NCBI GenBank assembly: GCA_036365145.1
Contig: JAEOAD010000031.1
Span: forward strand, 13,550,001-13,614,000
Direction of reading: 5' to 3'
Source of the DNA: Orientallactaga sibirica
Lineage: Eukaryota; Chordata; Mammalia; Rodentia; Dipodidae
Length of the DNA stretch: 64,000 nucleotides
Shown: positions 35,505 to 47,717 of the stretch, piece by piece
Layout of the letters: each line of letters begins with the position of its first letter
How positions within the stretch are numbered: position 1 is the stretch's first letter
Position numbers and translations under genes: made by a program
The notes under the pieces: generated by a model
What the model was told of the DNA's origin: nothing
The model's database searches: none
The model's input: only the letters and a program-made list of their open reading frames with translations

Positions 35505-36780
35505 CATCAAAAGGAGAAACCAGAAAAGCAATGTATAATGTGACTGCAGGTACCCAGAGGCTAACAGATTGTTGTTAAACTGAAAATTTGTTTTACTTTT
35601 CCTGGTATGAAAGCAAAAGGAATTATTATTTGCATGGGTTGCATCACATAGAGAACATATAACAGTTTCTTTAAAAAGTAAAATTGGGTTTGACATTTGT
35701 TCTATAAACTCCCATCTGTGGCTGTCAGTGGTATGTACAGCAGCCAGCAATGCACAGCAATGTGTTTATGATAAAATTGATACTGATTTTAACAACTCTG
35801 ATTGAGCAATATTGTCAAGGAACACTGAGGACATGGTGCATATGTGTGGTACTGTGACAGCATGGGCATTTTTCTACAAGTGATATTGCTTGCTGATGGT
35901 CTAGTAATCCATAGATGAATCACAGAATATATGAAGGTATGCATTATTGGATTGATTTAAAACTGTCCAGCATTAATATCAACTGTGTTGACAAGGCCTT
36001 TGCCAAGAGTTGAGCAACAGTTTAGAGATACATCCTCTGAAATAGCATTGTGGAGTAATTTCTTTCCACTTCAAGCCCCTACCGATTTGCTGAGGAATCC
36101 AAATATCGAACCTGAGGATGTGTAAGAGAGTTCTCGAATAGTGAGAATTGAAAAGCTGGCTTCACATTAGAACAAATGGAGAGGTGATACCTTTGGGTAT
36201 CTTCAATGAATACTGATTTTTCTCTTTGTGAGAAATGTAGTGATTCAGCTCTGATGGACATTTGTCTTAGATGGTAATTTCTGTTTTCTTTTTCAGACTC
36301 CAGGTGATCTATCTATATTCATTAAACTGGATAGGATGTTGGATAAATCATGCCTTCTGTTTTTATAAAGATCTAGTGTCAAAGTTTCAATTTATCTGGA
36401 AAACCTAGGTTGATATGTATAGTTTTTCTTGTTGTCTGTAACTAGTATTCCATATGGGACTGTACAGCTGTTTTACTGAGGTCTGAACACTCAGCTTCCT
36501 ATACTCAGTTAGTAATTAACATAAATTGTGCTTAAGTCTACATTATATGAACATATGAATATATTGGAAGGAAGAGATTCGGTGGAAGGAAGATATGGGA
36601 GAGGGGATAAGCAAGAAAAGGTTACGGAAGGGATTATGAACAAAATACATTATGTACATATTCAACTACAACAACAAAATGTTCAGAGCCTAAATCCAGA
36701 GTCTCAGGGGAATTGGGAGGATGGGTCATTTTTATTCTAATACTTGTACATTTGGGCGAGTGTACTACAAAAATGCAGTT
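35505..36780. other. No gene or clear repeat recognised
   Basis: AT-rich unique sequence; frames up to 70 codons only, apart from one that runs into the SINE. Confidence 0.55.
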
Positions 36781-36796
36781 CTAAAACTGCACACAG

Positions 36797-36954
36797 CAGG
36801 GAGTGGTGGTGCACGCCTTTAATCACAGCACTCACTAGGCAGAGGTAGGAGGATTGCCATGAGTTAGAGGCCACCCTGAGACTACATAGTGAATTCCAGG
36901 TCAGCCTGGACTAGAGCGAAATCCTACCTCAAAAATATAAATTAAATACATAAA
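36797..36954 (+). mobile_element. B1 SINE
   Basis: 'gggagtggtggtgcacgcct' head and 'gaaatcctacctc' end with a short degenerate A tail. Perfect 15-bp duplication taaaactgcacacag at 36782-36796 and 36955-36969. Confidence 0.96.
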
Positions 36955-37229
36955 TAAAACTGCACACAGATGATTCTGCGTGATGTCCATTGGCAGTGAT
37001 TTCATTTACATATCTTTCCTCCCATGATGTAGCAACTGAAGGTGGGACTCCTGCTTTCTTGGGGTAAACTCTTTCCTATAGATAAATTCTTTATTTTTTT
37101 TGAAGTGTAAAATCCGGATGCCATTTGAATCATCTTTGGAGCTCAGGATAAGGTCAAAATAGAAGACTCTGGAGCCCCAGAGCTGTGACCGAGACCACAT
37201 CTTTCTTTCTCCCCCTTTCTTTTATTATT

Positions 37230-37990
37230 ATTACGTAAAAATCTTGTATGGAGACACCATATGTTGGAACCATCATTTCCCTCCTTCCTTCCCTCACTCC
37301 ACTGAAGGCCCTTCTTACTGGGATTGCTGGTATTCACCATGGAGTTGTGGGTTATGAGTTGTGAGAGCAGCAGTCAGCCAATGTGGTGGGGGGACAATGT
37401 CTCTGGATATGCCCTCCCACCCTGTGGCTCTTACATTCTTTCCGGCCCTCTTCCACAAAATTCTCTGAGCCTTGGTGGGTGTGCTTATGTCTACATTAGT
37501 GTTGAGCTCTCAGAAGCTTCTGGGTTTCTGATTTGGTGAGTTTTGAATATTTCTCAGTGTTTGTTTTCATTACCCTGGCCCAGGTTGTCAGACTCACCAT
37601 GGAAGCAGCACTCTTGTTCATCACACCAGTTCCTCTGTGGTTTCATCTCAGCTTTAGCTGGTATGCTAGGGGTGGCTCATCTCCTGCCAGGGAGTCAGCT
37701 ATCTTTTCTGGTCTTGTTGATAGACTTTGGTTGTCCTCATTTCTTACTCTTTTCTGAAAAAGAAAAACAGATTCTCCATTGGAGAATGAGATCAGCACAG
37801 GTTAAAGGGAACAAGAATTGTCAATTTTAGAGAGATTTTCATGTATATAGCCTCGCTTTTGGACAAAGACTAGTGGGAGCTTCTCATTGGAGTCTATAAT
37901 CTTTGAAACCACATCTAATACTGCCTTGTGCCCTTCCTCATGTGTGTCTTTCTCACTGAGTGCAATATGCACTCTCATCCCCCTGCAAAA
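37230..37990 (-). mobile_element. Rodent L1 3' UTR fragment, antisense
   Basis: Its reverse complement shares 'gaaagaatgtaagagccaca' with the L1 at 1760-1780 and continues with matching CA-rich and 'ccccatgg'-like blocks. It also shares the 'aaacagattctcca' and 'gagagattttcat' region with the copy at 57120-57190. Several 65-95-codon frames here are noise. Confidence 0.75.
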
Positions 37991-38189
37991 ATTCCAAGGC
38001 ACCTGCCTCTTACAGAAGCCTTACAATAGAAATTTATTGTGTGATTAATCCCATATCAGTGACAAGAAACCTGTTCTGGATTTGGAGTAGATTTCCCAAG
38101 CTGTTCATAGGAACAATAGCCTTTTTCTCTGAGCTGGCAGCAAGTAACTTAATGAAAAGAGGTATCTGATGTGTTTAATCCGGCTTCTT

Positions 38190-38343
38190 GCTATTTGAAC
38201 TGTAGTCCCTGGACTGGTGGCATTCATAATCTGTGAGAAAGGCAGGGCCTTCTCTCACACCTGCTGGATAAGCACTGAGTTTAAACAAGATTCTGATGAT
38301 TTGGGAGTACATAATGGCTAAGAAACACTGCTCCAAACAACCT
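38190..38343 (+). mobile_element. MER5-like non-autonomous hAT relic
   Basis: 'gtagtccctggactggtggc', 'cctgctggataagcac', 'aacaagattctgatgattt' and 'taagaaacactgctcc' follow the MER5A order of internal and terminal motifs. Confidence 0.72.
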
Positions 38344-38485
38344 GTGCAGTGGTGGATATGTATGTATGTGCATTTGTAGTCTATACAATTACAAGTGGCT
38401 ACTTAGTTGTGGCCCAGGCATAGCCACACTCATTACTTCTTATCTACATCTTACAAGATAGCTCTGTTTGTGCATATTAGTATAG

Positions 38486-38645
38486 TGGTTCTCTCCGTGA
38501 AGTCCCCAGACTTGCAACATCAGCCTTACCTCAGAATCTGTTGGAAAGGCAAATTGTCTGGGCTTACCTGAGATCTACTGAATCCGAAATTGAGTATGGG
38601 TACCCCTAAATCTGTGTTCTAACATCTCTTCAGGTAATTTTGATT
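38486..38645 (+). mobile_element. MER5-like non-autonomous hAT relic
   Basis: Starts 'agtggttctctccgtgaagt' and continues 'caacatcagccttacctcag', 'tgttggaaaggcaaatt', 'gagatctactgaatccgaaa' and 'atctgtgttctaacatctc', a good MER5A match in order. The right end is lost. Confidence 0.82.
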
Positions 38646-38649
38646 TCCT

Positions 38650-39860
38650 TTAAAGTGAGATCCATTACCATAATATGTAGCAGCTCCAGTAAGCAAGCAA
38701 TCTTGTCGCTATAAAATAACACACTAAAATTTGATAAGGTTGAAAGTGAATGACTAATCTCATTCTATTAGTTCCACTGGAGAAGGTATAGGTTTATTAT
38801 TTTTTCAAAATCCTTCTCCAAAGCCCTTATTCAATGCCCAGAGTTTTACTCAGGGACAAAGCCTTAGAGTTGCAGAGCCTGCTTTTCTAGAAATAGCTCA
38901 GAAGGCCCTGCATAGAGTCAACAGCCTACTCCATTTATCTGATGATTTAACTGAATGGTTTCAATGATTCACACAGGATGTTTCAGGAGTGTTGCTGCAG
39001 TACCAGCTTCAACAGAATTGTACTCCCTAGTCAAATAAAGAGAAGGATTTTGAAAGCAAATGATGCTTTGTAGATTGTCAGAGACTAGAGATTTCATGAA
39101 AAGAGAGGCACACCTACTCTGGAATGTTAAAGCTGACCAGGTAATTTAAGAAGCAAGGGAACAGTAGTCAGTATTGCTCATGGGGGCTCTGAGATGCCCC
39201 AAGAGGAGGCTTTTCTCATTTCAAATAGGTTGGATAATTTGGTGCAGATTGGAATGAAATGTAGGTAGTTCTTCCTCCCCAGGACAGCTGTGTATCTTCT
39301 CAGAGCCCCTCACAGATGGTCAACATGGACCTTTTGACTTACTTTGTTTGCAGTTGAAAATATCATCCATGGGTTTTTTTTCCTATTAAAACAAGGAAAG
39401 TGAAGTTATAATTAATAAAATCTATATTTAAATATGAAGTTGTGTAAGCTTTAATACATTAGCTTCATCAATTTTCCAACTAAATTATTTTTCTGGAAAA
39501 AAAGAACCAACCGTTAAAAAAATCAGACAATTATACACAAATTGAATTTCCAATATATAAACGGAGAGGCACACATTTACACCATTATATTTCCTGTTTC
39601 CACACAGAAGTCAGTTTCTTAAGCCCAGTCCTGATTTCTTTCTTCAAATCATCATCAGTATTTCATGACTTTAGATTAAGTCCAGCTTTCCAGCTTTCCA
39701 ACCAAGCCTGGTGATGAACATGGCCCCTACCCATTCTAGCTTCCAGTTTCACTCTGCACCCCACCCTTGACTGACATCATTACTCTTTTAGTGGTGGTCC
39801 CTTGTTCATCCTTCAAAGAGTCTCCTACCCAATGGTATTTTCTCCTTCTTCACAGTGTTG
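38650..39860. other. No gene or clear repeat recognised
   Basis: AT-rich unique sequence without notable open frames. Confidence 0.55.
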
Positions 39861-39889
39861 CACCTGCTTTTTAAAAATACATTTTATTA

Positions 39890-40050
39890 GCCAGGCGTGG
39901 TGGCGCATGCCTTTAATCCCAGCACTCTGGAGGCAGAGGTAGGAGGATCACTATGAGTTCCAGGCTACCCTGAGACTACATAGTGAATTCCAGATCAGCC
40001 TGGACTAGAGTGAGATCCTACCTCAATCCCGCCCCTCAAAAAAACATATA
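39890..40050 (+). mobile_element. B1 SINE inserted in the tail of another SINE
   Basis: 'gccaggcgtggtggcgcatg' head and 'gagatcctacctc' end. It sits inside the A/T-rich tail of the minus-strand SINE that continues at 40051, so the two are in opposite orientation. Confidence 0.93.
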
Positions 40051-40088
40051 TTTTGAGAGTGAGAGTGAGAGCAAGAGAGAGTGCACAC

Positions 40089-40126
<38 letters not shown>

Positions 40127-40284
40127 CAGACAGAGAGAGAATAGGCACACCAGGGTCTGCAGCCAATGAAAATGAACTCCAGACGCATGTGTCACGTTGC
40201 ACATCTGGCTTTATGTTGAATTGAACCTGAGTCCTTAGGTTTCACAGGCAAGTGCCTTAACTACTCAGCCATCTATCTAGCCCT
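40051..40284 (-). mobile_element. tRNA-derived SINE
   Basis: Minus-strand copy with GA-rich 3' region (about 40056-40140) and a diverged head. Part of its tail ('tttttaaaaatacatttt') lies left of the B1. Confidence 0.9.
40090..40125. repeat. (GA)n microsatellite
   Basis: GA tract inside the SINE 3' region. Confidence 0.9.
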
Positions 40285-40349
40285 GCAACTACGTTTGAAC
40301 CTCCTGTGCTTCCAAGACTTCACAGTGTGCAGGAACAACACAGGAAGCA

Positions 40350-40450
40350 GCTGGCTAGAATATGGATTCTGATTCACTTTAACCTGGTGAGAGCTGAGAT
40401 TCTGCATGTGTGACCAGCTTCTAGGTGACTCTGGTGTTGCTTCTGGGGAT
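40350..40450 (+). mobile_element. MER5-like hAT relic
   Basis: 'ggattctgattcactttaac', 'ctgagattctgcatgtgtga' and 'agcttctaggtgactctggt' match the central and right part of MER5-type elements. Confidence 0.7.
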
Positions 40451-40454
40451 ACAT

Positions 40455-41590
40455 CTTGCAGATCAGTTCGTCAGCACTTACAGTCACCATCAGCCTTAAC
40501 TGGTTCATTTCTTGTGTGTAGGAATCCTGGACCCATCTGCTTTGCCAGGGAGAAAGAAGCTGATGTGTTCCAGGCTGAGCACCCTGTGATCAGTAAATGT
40601 GCCAAAAGGCAGATGAAAATGAATGGAATTAAATTAAATTTGGATGCAAACGGAGGATAATTGCTGCGATTTGGCTTCACTGCCTTCCTTCTGCTGCTTT
40701 GTTGGCTGTGGAGAGGGGAGCTGGTGCCCTGCGCTAATAAGACTGCTATGACCACTGATCTTCAGCAATCAGCCAGACTCTCCTCCAGGCTAAAGTAACT
40801 GTTTAAGCAGATAACGCCATTTGGGAGATTCAGGCCACAGAAGCTATGAAAAGAGAATAAATTTGGAATAATGTCTGTGGAATCAGGAAGAAGTATATTT
40901 TCTCCTTAAAACTACTTTCATTTAGAGAGTCTACAATGAAAAAGTCAAAGTCTTATTTGGGGCTGCTTCACTGTGCTACTTTCTGTTAGAAGTAACTGTT
41001 GAAAATGAGAGAAGTTAAAATAAATAAAATATGTTCAAAGCTTACAGCAGAGTACCCTTCTTAGAGAGCAGGCAGTCATGAGTCTCTCTCTTCCTTGTGA
41101 ATGCTTGGTAAAAGCAGGAGATGAATTAAAAAGATGTAATAGAGCTTAAAAGGGTGAGAAGATAAGGTGTGGTTCAGTAGAAACACCAGCACACTTAGAG
41201 AAGCTTAAGTTTTATGGAGATGACTAATAGAGCTGGGTGACCAATTTGTCTTGGTTACTTAGAACTTTCCTGTTCTTAGTGTTGATACTTCCAAATCCTG
41301 GCAAAACTCTTTAGGCAAACTGGGAAGCCTGAGAACCATCTGCTTAGAGAGGTGACACTCTCAACAAAGTTTCCAACCAGTTCCATTTGGTCACCTCTTT
41401 TCTGAACTTTTCAGTTGCGTTGGTCCCTGCTGCTGGGTTCCATATACTTTCACATTACCCCACAACGAGGGGAAGCAGGAATTTTCTCCCAAAGTTATCT
41501 GAAGTGTTGAATGCTGGAGACATGTAAAGCTTCTTGATTTCAGGAGCCCTTTAGAACCTCTGAGGATGCCTCAATCTATATCTTTCTCTC
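40455..41590. other. No gene or clear repeat recognised
   Basis: Unique-looking sequence. The 84- and 94-codon frames at 40406-40755 overlap on opposite strands and carry no recognisable domain. Confidence 0.5.
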
Positions 41591-41599
41591 TTGCTTCCT

Positions 41600-41700
41600 A
41601 CTGTCCTGAAGTCTGGGGATCAAACCCAGGACCTTCTACAAGCTAGGTATGTTCTGCCAGTAAGCTACACCCAGCCTTCTTTTTTTTTTTTTTTTCTTTT
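41600..41700 (-). mobile_element. ID-like tRNA-derived SINE
   Basis: 'gtctggggatcaaaccca' and 'gccagtaagctacacccagc' are antisense box B and box A. A T run at 41679-41694 follows. Confidence 0.65.
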
Positions 41701-42290
41701 TAACTTTTTATATTGAGAATTTTCACATGTGAGTGTAGTATAATTTGATCATGATCCATTACCATTACTTTCTTTTGTTTCTCCTCCCATCCCCCAATTC
41801 CATTGAACCCCTTCTTTCTAACTAGCAGCTTGTCCCTTTTCTCTCTTGATGTCTTTTTTCCCCCTTCCTCCATCATCCATGCTGAAATGTGGATGGGCTC
41901 AATATTCTGCATATTTTCTGGAGTTCACAATAGCTGCTATGAGGTCAGGAACTCAATGATCGAGTCTGGAGGGTGGTGTCCTAAAGCACTCCTCCCTGTC
42001 CTCCAGTATTTACATTTCTGCCCCCTCTCTCACAATGCTCCCCTGCCTTGGAATGTGCAATGGAGATGCCTCATTCAGTGCCACATATTCTCATATCTTT
42101 GAGAAGTTTTGAGTCTCCTCATTATCCACTACCATGTGCAAAATGAAGCTTCTCTGATCAAAATGAGAGCAACACTAATCCTATGGGCATAAATATAAAA
42201 ACATAGAGAGCAATTTGATGAGGACAATATCTCTTTAGTCAAATAACAGAAGTAGCTCCTCCAACTTAGGATCTCCAGACATTTCTACAT
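41701..42290 (-). mobile_element. Rodent L1 3'-region fragment, antisense
   Basis: 'tttttatattgagaatttt', 'tttgatcatgatccattac', 'ctcccatcccccaattcc', a 'gctatgaggtcaggaactc' block and later A-rich L1-like text fit the antisense 3' part of rodent L1s. Boundaries are approximate. Confidence 0.62.
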
Positions 42291-42299
42291 GCTTGCTAT

Positions 42300-43285
42300 T
42301 ATCTTTTATTAATAGCAATGTGGCATACTTGCACACAAGTTTACATTCCAGAATATTATCAGATACCATGTCATTTTCTAATAACTACAAGTCTTCTATA
42401 GGGAGACTCTTGGAGAAGGTGTTGGTACCTATAAATTACAATTGTAAAACAATGACTCCAAAAGCTACAAAAGTGCTACAATCACACAGATGAGAAGAAC
42501 TGTGTCCTCAACTTCAGGAGTCCCGACTCCAAACACGGAGCATGCCTCATCATCACCTCAGTTTAAAATGTTCTAGTTTTAATCTGCCCAGTGCTCATGC
42601 TTCCATGCTGAAACTTTCTGCATGTGAAAGTCAAGTTTGCACTTAACTCAGAAATTACTACAGTGCCTCATGTTATTTATGATGGCATTAGGCAGACTTA
42701 GCTTCTTTATTATCATTATTAATTTCCATCTGCAGTGGGTACACAGCCCTCATGCTAACTGGTAGAGTTTTCTGTGTGTGATGACTTGAGATTTAGCCAA
42801 GAGGCAAGTGACTGTTCCTGTGATCAAGGCCAGGTTAGATGTCAAGTAATGTTTCAGACAAGACTCACTTTGTGTCAGCAAAGATCGTGAGAAAGTGGAT
42901 CAGTAACAGGGGCTCACCATAGTTGTAGTGTGGAGGGGGCAGAGTCTAAACAGGGGCCACTGCTATAACAACAATGGTCACATATTAGGTCAAGGATCTC
43001 TCATTTCTTTAGTGAGGATTGGAATTCCACAGCCCAGGGAGTGAACTGGGGATCTCCACACTCAAGACCTCCATAATGCTGGAAGATCTTTTTCCGGCAC
43101 TTGAAGGAAGATTTTATGATACTACTTAATAACTGGTGAACTATAGATGGATGTGTGTTCTATTTAGTAATACAGGTTTTAGCACTTAGAAAGCTAAGAA
43201 GTAACCCACCTAGAAGGGACAGTGATACATTTTATGGTTTCCCCCTACATATAAATGGTTACTGGCCTATAGGACCTATTATTTA
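42300..43285. other. No gene or clear repeat recognised
   Basis: Unique-looking sequence. A weak SINE-like bit ('agtgaactggggatctcc') lies near 43040. Confidence 0.5.
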
Positions 43286-43289
43286 TTTA

Positions 43290-43615
43290 TGTGCATTACT
43301 TATTTATATCATGTGTGTCCATGTATGTGCAGGTACACATGTCTGTGTATGTGTGCAGGTCAGAGGACTATCTTGGATGTCATCCTCAAGAATACTGTGT
43401 AATTCCTTTGATACAGGGTCTCTCACTGGCCTGATCTTATCCATTAGGCTAGACAAGGTGGCCAGTGAGCTCCAGGGATCTGCCAGTCTCTGTCTCTTGA
43501 GTGCCAGCGTTACAAGTGCACCACCAGGCTCTGTATTTTTATGTAGTTTTGTGAATTGAATTCAGGTCCTCATGCTTGTGAGGAAAGCACTTTACAGATT
43601 ATCTCCCCAGCTCCT
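43290..43615 (-). mobile_element. B4-type SINE
   Basis: GT-rich leader, 'gcaggtcagaggactatctt', 'acagggtctctcactggcct', 'aggctagacaaggtggccag', 'gtgccagcgttacaagtgc', then the ID-like 'gtgaattgaattcaggtcct' and 'agattatctccccagctcc'. Clear antisense B4. The 134-codon frame at 43155-43559 is the repeat. Confidence 0.82.
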
Positions 43616-43619
43616 ACCG

Positions 43620-44745
43620 TGCAGGATTTATTAATTAAAAATTTTATGGCTCCTTTAACTGTAACAAAGGAATTATAAATGAGAAAATTTAAATGGGGGA
43701 ACGTGACAGTCATATTTGGAGTTCTTTTCATTATTTTAAATTAGAACTGCTACATGTGTTAGCTAATAAAATACTTTTGGAGTATTATTTGGGTGCTCCA
43801 TAGGAAACAGATGGTCTATTAAAATAGTGATAATTTGAATAGTGCTTAAAAAACAAAGTTCTCTTAAAATGGTATGAGCAGGATATAGCAAAACCACAAA
43901 GGATAGAGTTAGAATCTGGGCTGATAATAAAGTAGAGGGCATCACTGCATGCCTAAGCATAACAGGAGCAATAGAAGGAACATCTAGACCCTGCAGGCAG
44001 TGTCACTGGACTGGGTGACCAGTAATTTCAGCCTTCCTAGGATAAAGAATCTTTCTAGACTGAACAACCTCATTAGAAGGAAGCCAGGGCAGCACAACTT
44101 CAACCTACCTGTCTTCTTTCTTCCCATTGCCAAGTTCAATATGATACTAGAGGCTACCTGGGGTGAGGGGGGATGTGAGAGCAATCCAGCTGGGTTTCTC
44201 AGGGCAGAGGTACAGGCAGTGAACAAATGAGAGAGGAACAGAGTGAAATGGATTGGGACAGTTTCCACTCATTCCAGCTTTTCACCTGAGCAATAGCCCC
44301 ATGAAAGGGCAGCATTACTAGTCATAATCTCCTCCCATTGTCTTCTTTTTTATTAAAAAATCCCCTTCCTCCCCTAAGCTGTGTCTGGTTTGGAGGTTCA
44401 TCCCAGCAACCTGAAGCTTTCTGAAACAGAATCATATCCAGATTAGAGTCACCTGCATACTAAGCATGCATTAAACCACAGTACCGCTGTCTTTTATTCC
44501 CCTTGATATCAGGGATGAATCACCATAGTTTCTCTTTGGTTACCAAATAATCATTCTGACCTCTTGTGAGCATCTCCAAGGTTTTGTTCAGCTTTTGTTT
44601 CATAATGTAGAATGTTTTCTTGGGCTGGTTGAAAGCATTTAACAATATGTGACTTGTTTTGTTTTATGGCTTAATGTGTCCATTTTAACAAGGTTCTCCT
44701 GGCTCTTAAAGACCTTTCTGAAAATTGTACACACCTATTCCATCA
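43620..44745. other. No gene or clear repeat recognised
   Basis: AT-rich unique sequence. Overlapping opposite-strand frames at 43984-44268 are uninformative. Confidence 0.55.
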
Positions 44746-44751
44746 GGTCTA

Positions 44752-44777
44752 TTTCTTTCTTTTCTTTTCTTTTCTTT

Positions 44778-44821
<44 letters not shown>

Positions 44822-44830
44822 TTTTTTTTT
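44752..44830. repeat. (TTTCT)n/(TTTC)n microsatellite
   Basis: Five-base units pass into about eleven four-base units, then a T run. The sequence 'catcaggtctatttct' flanks both sides (44742 and 44837 regions), suggesting the tract grew from the A tail of an inserted retroelement that is otherwise lost, or between duplicated target copies. Confidence 0.95.
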
Positions 44831-44869
44831 GTTTCATCAGGTCTATTTCTAAAACTGAGAGGAAATTTC

Positions 44870-47120
44870 TTCCCTACTAAATAGAATGTTCCATTAATCA
44901 CCCAGATGTGGGTGTTTCCATGAAGAAGTAGGCTGGTATTCTTTTCCTTCTGTATCCAGTAGGTGTGATTTGCATATCCCATTATCATCTTATTAACCAG
45001 AGTGCCTTGTGACAGCAGTAGACTGTGAAATCTGCACACGTGGGCAGTTAAGCAACAAGCTCCTGGGGGTTGATCCTGCAATTACATTCCTGTAATGAAG
45101 AGGATACAACAACGGAATACTCAGAATTGATATGGAGACAGGATTTGATGTAATGCGACATGACTTCCTCATGGCACAGACAGAATATCAAAGGATCTGT
45201 GAGAAAGGCAATCTTTAGTATAATCTTTCTATTTTCTCCATTGTTCTCCCATCCTACTGTGTGCCTTATAGATAGTATGTAAATTAAGTTTGTATTCACA
45301 TGTTGTTTTATCTTCTTTCAGCTCAACTGTGATTTTTATGATTTAGTTTAATTTATTCTGAAGTATGTGTATGTCCTGGTAAGTTTAGCAATATGATGGA
45401 ATTTATCACCATCATACATATTCTATATCATTGAAGGTTGAGTATATAAAAGCAATTTCTTTGACAGTAGGTGTAGTCAGAACTAAAAGAAAACATCTAA
45501 AATGCAGCAAGGTGTTTGGAGTTTTCCATGTATTCATTTAATCTCTAGGAATCTCCTGGCAATTTAATCTTTTGGGCTATGTCTGATGTTAAAGGAGCAG
45601 GAGTACGATAATGTCTGTACCAGGGAGAACACTAACAGGCACTAGTCACTCTGGTCATTTAGTCTGTTGCTTAGCATACGTTATTTGATTTGATTTCCAT
45701 GCCAACCCATGAGAAAAAAATTACTGTTGGGTTCTCTCTTCTAGAGCCTTTCCCTGCCAATCCAGATGATCACAGGAAAGAATGGGGCAGTCTACAGGGA
45801 GGATCTGCAGCAAAATTCCTCTTCTCTTTGAGCTGCTAGAACAAAGGTGATCGTGAGACTATGGAAGTTGGGACCCTACTTGCTACATGACACACTGGTA
45901 CCTAAGTACAGCTCCAGCCCTGGGTTTCAGAGCAGTACAACCTAGTCAGGAGGAACCTGCTTCTGTTCCTAGTGGTACCAGGGTTATCCCTGCCAGCTGC
46001 ATCCTCCATGAAGGTGGCTGGCTCCCCCTCCAGTCTTGATGTTTCCTTCACATCATCATTATGGGGTACAGGGATATAGACCCTGTATCAGCCTCTCACA
46101 CAACCTGTTCATCTCTTAATCCTCTTCCAGGAAGAAAGAAGTCAGTGCACCTACTGTAAAGTCCGGTAACAGGTCCTTCTCGCTGCAGTTTACCTTATCA
46201 GACATTTGAAAAATGAATCAGGCTTCTCTTTGTTTTAACTGTAGAAATATTAAATGGACACAATATAGCTGCAGTAATTTAACCAATCTATTAATTGTTC
46301 TAGTGGGATTTTTAATGCCAATAAAATTTAAAGCAATTTCTGTCTTTTCTTAGAATGAAACTTAAGCAACATTGGAAATTGGCCCTTTGAGGAAAGCAGC
46401 AAGGTTCTCAGTCCCCTTTGCCACTGAAGTCAGACTGTGTGCCAGATCCTGCTTGAACTTTGAAGGTCAAATAGTTAACTTATGATAAATGATACCATAT
46501 TGAGACTTGAGTCAAGGCAAAGAGTGTGGGAAAGCTTATAAGAAAACCATTAAGGCTTCACAGTTGTGGACCTGAGCGGCCTCTGAAGTGAAAAAGTAGA
46601 TATTCGGTAATAAGTACTTGTGAAGAAGCCAGAGTATTATGGGATCAACCAAGGTCAGAACTCAACAACAGCCCCATTTAAATTTCTTACAAACCTGTTT
46701 TAAAAACGAGCCCTCTGAAATTTCAGATTTGCTTCTTTTCTATCCTTCTTTAATTGGAAAGAAAAACTTCAGGCTAACCAAGCAGTTGGAAAGCACACAT
46801 GTAACATTGCCTTTTGATGTGAATTTTCTGTCTGTTATTTGCAGCCATGACTCCTGCTTCTGATTGAGACTCGAGCAGTGCACACCCAATCCTCGCTGCT
46901 AGTGTCACCAGCATACTACTGGTTTTTGTTCTTCTATTAAATTTATAAGAGCATAAATAAACACAGCGTGTGCTAGAAATAACTGTGGGGGATTTTAAAT
47001 GAATTCCATTGTAAACCTGAATAATTCTCATCATTTCTGATAACCTCAAACTTTGTGCCTGTAATGAAGATATATTCTCCTCTCCCACTGTTTAACTACT
47101 GAAATTTAGTATGTGCTGGC
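44870..47120. other. No gene or clear repeat recognised
   Basis: Unique-looking sequence. A TAAT-rich block at about 46230-46360 resembles the texture of conserved non-coding elements, but conservation cannot be seen from one sequence. Confidence 0.5.
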
Positions 47121-47127
47121 TGAATGA

Positions 47128-47300
47128 CCAAAATGCTCTGTACTCATTCAAATACTATCTCATGTGACCTCCAAAATCATCTAACAGGCTAGCCACTTGT
47201 ATCTTTTCCAGTTCTTTACAGGGAGATAGAAAATCAGAGGAGTTAAATAACGTGGAAAGGATGGCATATAAAGACAGATGCTCTATTCAAGCACCTTATC
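47128..47300 (-). mobile_element. MIR, antisense (diverged)
   Basis: 'catgtgacctccaaaatc', 'gtatcttttccagttctt', 'gaggagttaaataacgtgg' and 'gacagatgctctattcaag' follow the antisense MIR order. Confidence 0.6.
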
Positions 47301-47544
47301 GTCTGTGTATTCTTTGCTCTATGTTTTCATATAATGATTCAATTTGGTTTAGCCATGCTAAAATATTAGCCCAAATCAAACTAGCTTCTTGATAATAAGA
47401 GGATATCTGATTTCCCTCACAGAGGTGTAATGTGAACTGTACATTGATGAAAGATTTTGATAATATTTTCCTGGAGATTAAGTCTTTCTGTCAAAAGAAA
47501 AGGTGAATACAGGTGTCCTAGGCTGCTTGATATTCTTCTTATTA

Positions 47545-47554
47545 TTTTAAAACT

Positions 47555-47605
<51 letters not shown>

Positions 47606-47717
47606 TGAGAGAGAGACAGATAAAAAGAGAAAGAATGGGCATGCCAGGGCCTCTAGCCACTGCAAACTGTGGCTTTGTAGGCAAGGGCCTTGATTGCTAA
47701 GCCATCTCTCCAGCTCT
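47545..47717 (-). mobile_element. tRNA-derived SINE with an internal deletion
   Basis: Tail expanded to (TTTA)n at 47555-47607, GA-rich block, then 'ctagccactgcaaact' joins directly to 'gtggctttgtaggcaa'. About 60 bases present in other copies between these points are missing. Confidence 0.9.
47555..47607. repeat. (ATTT)n microsatellite
   Basis: About 13 units in the SINE tail. Confidence 0.95.
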
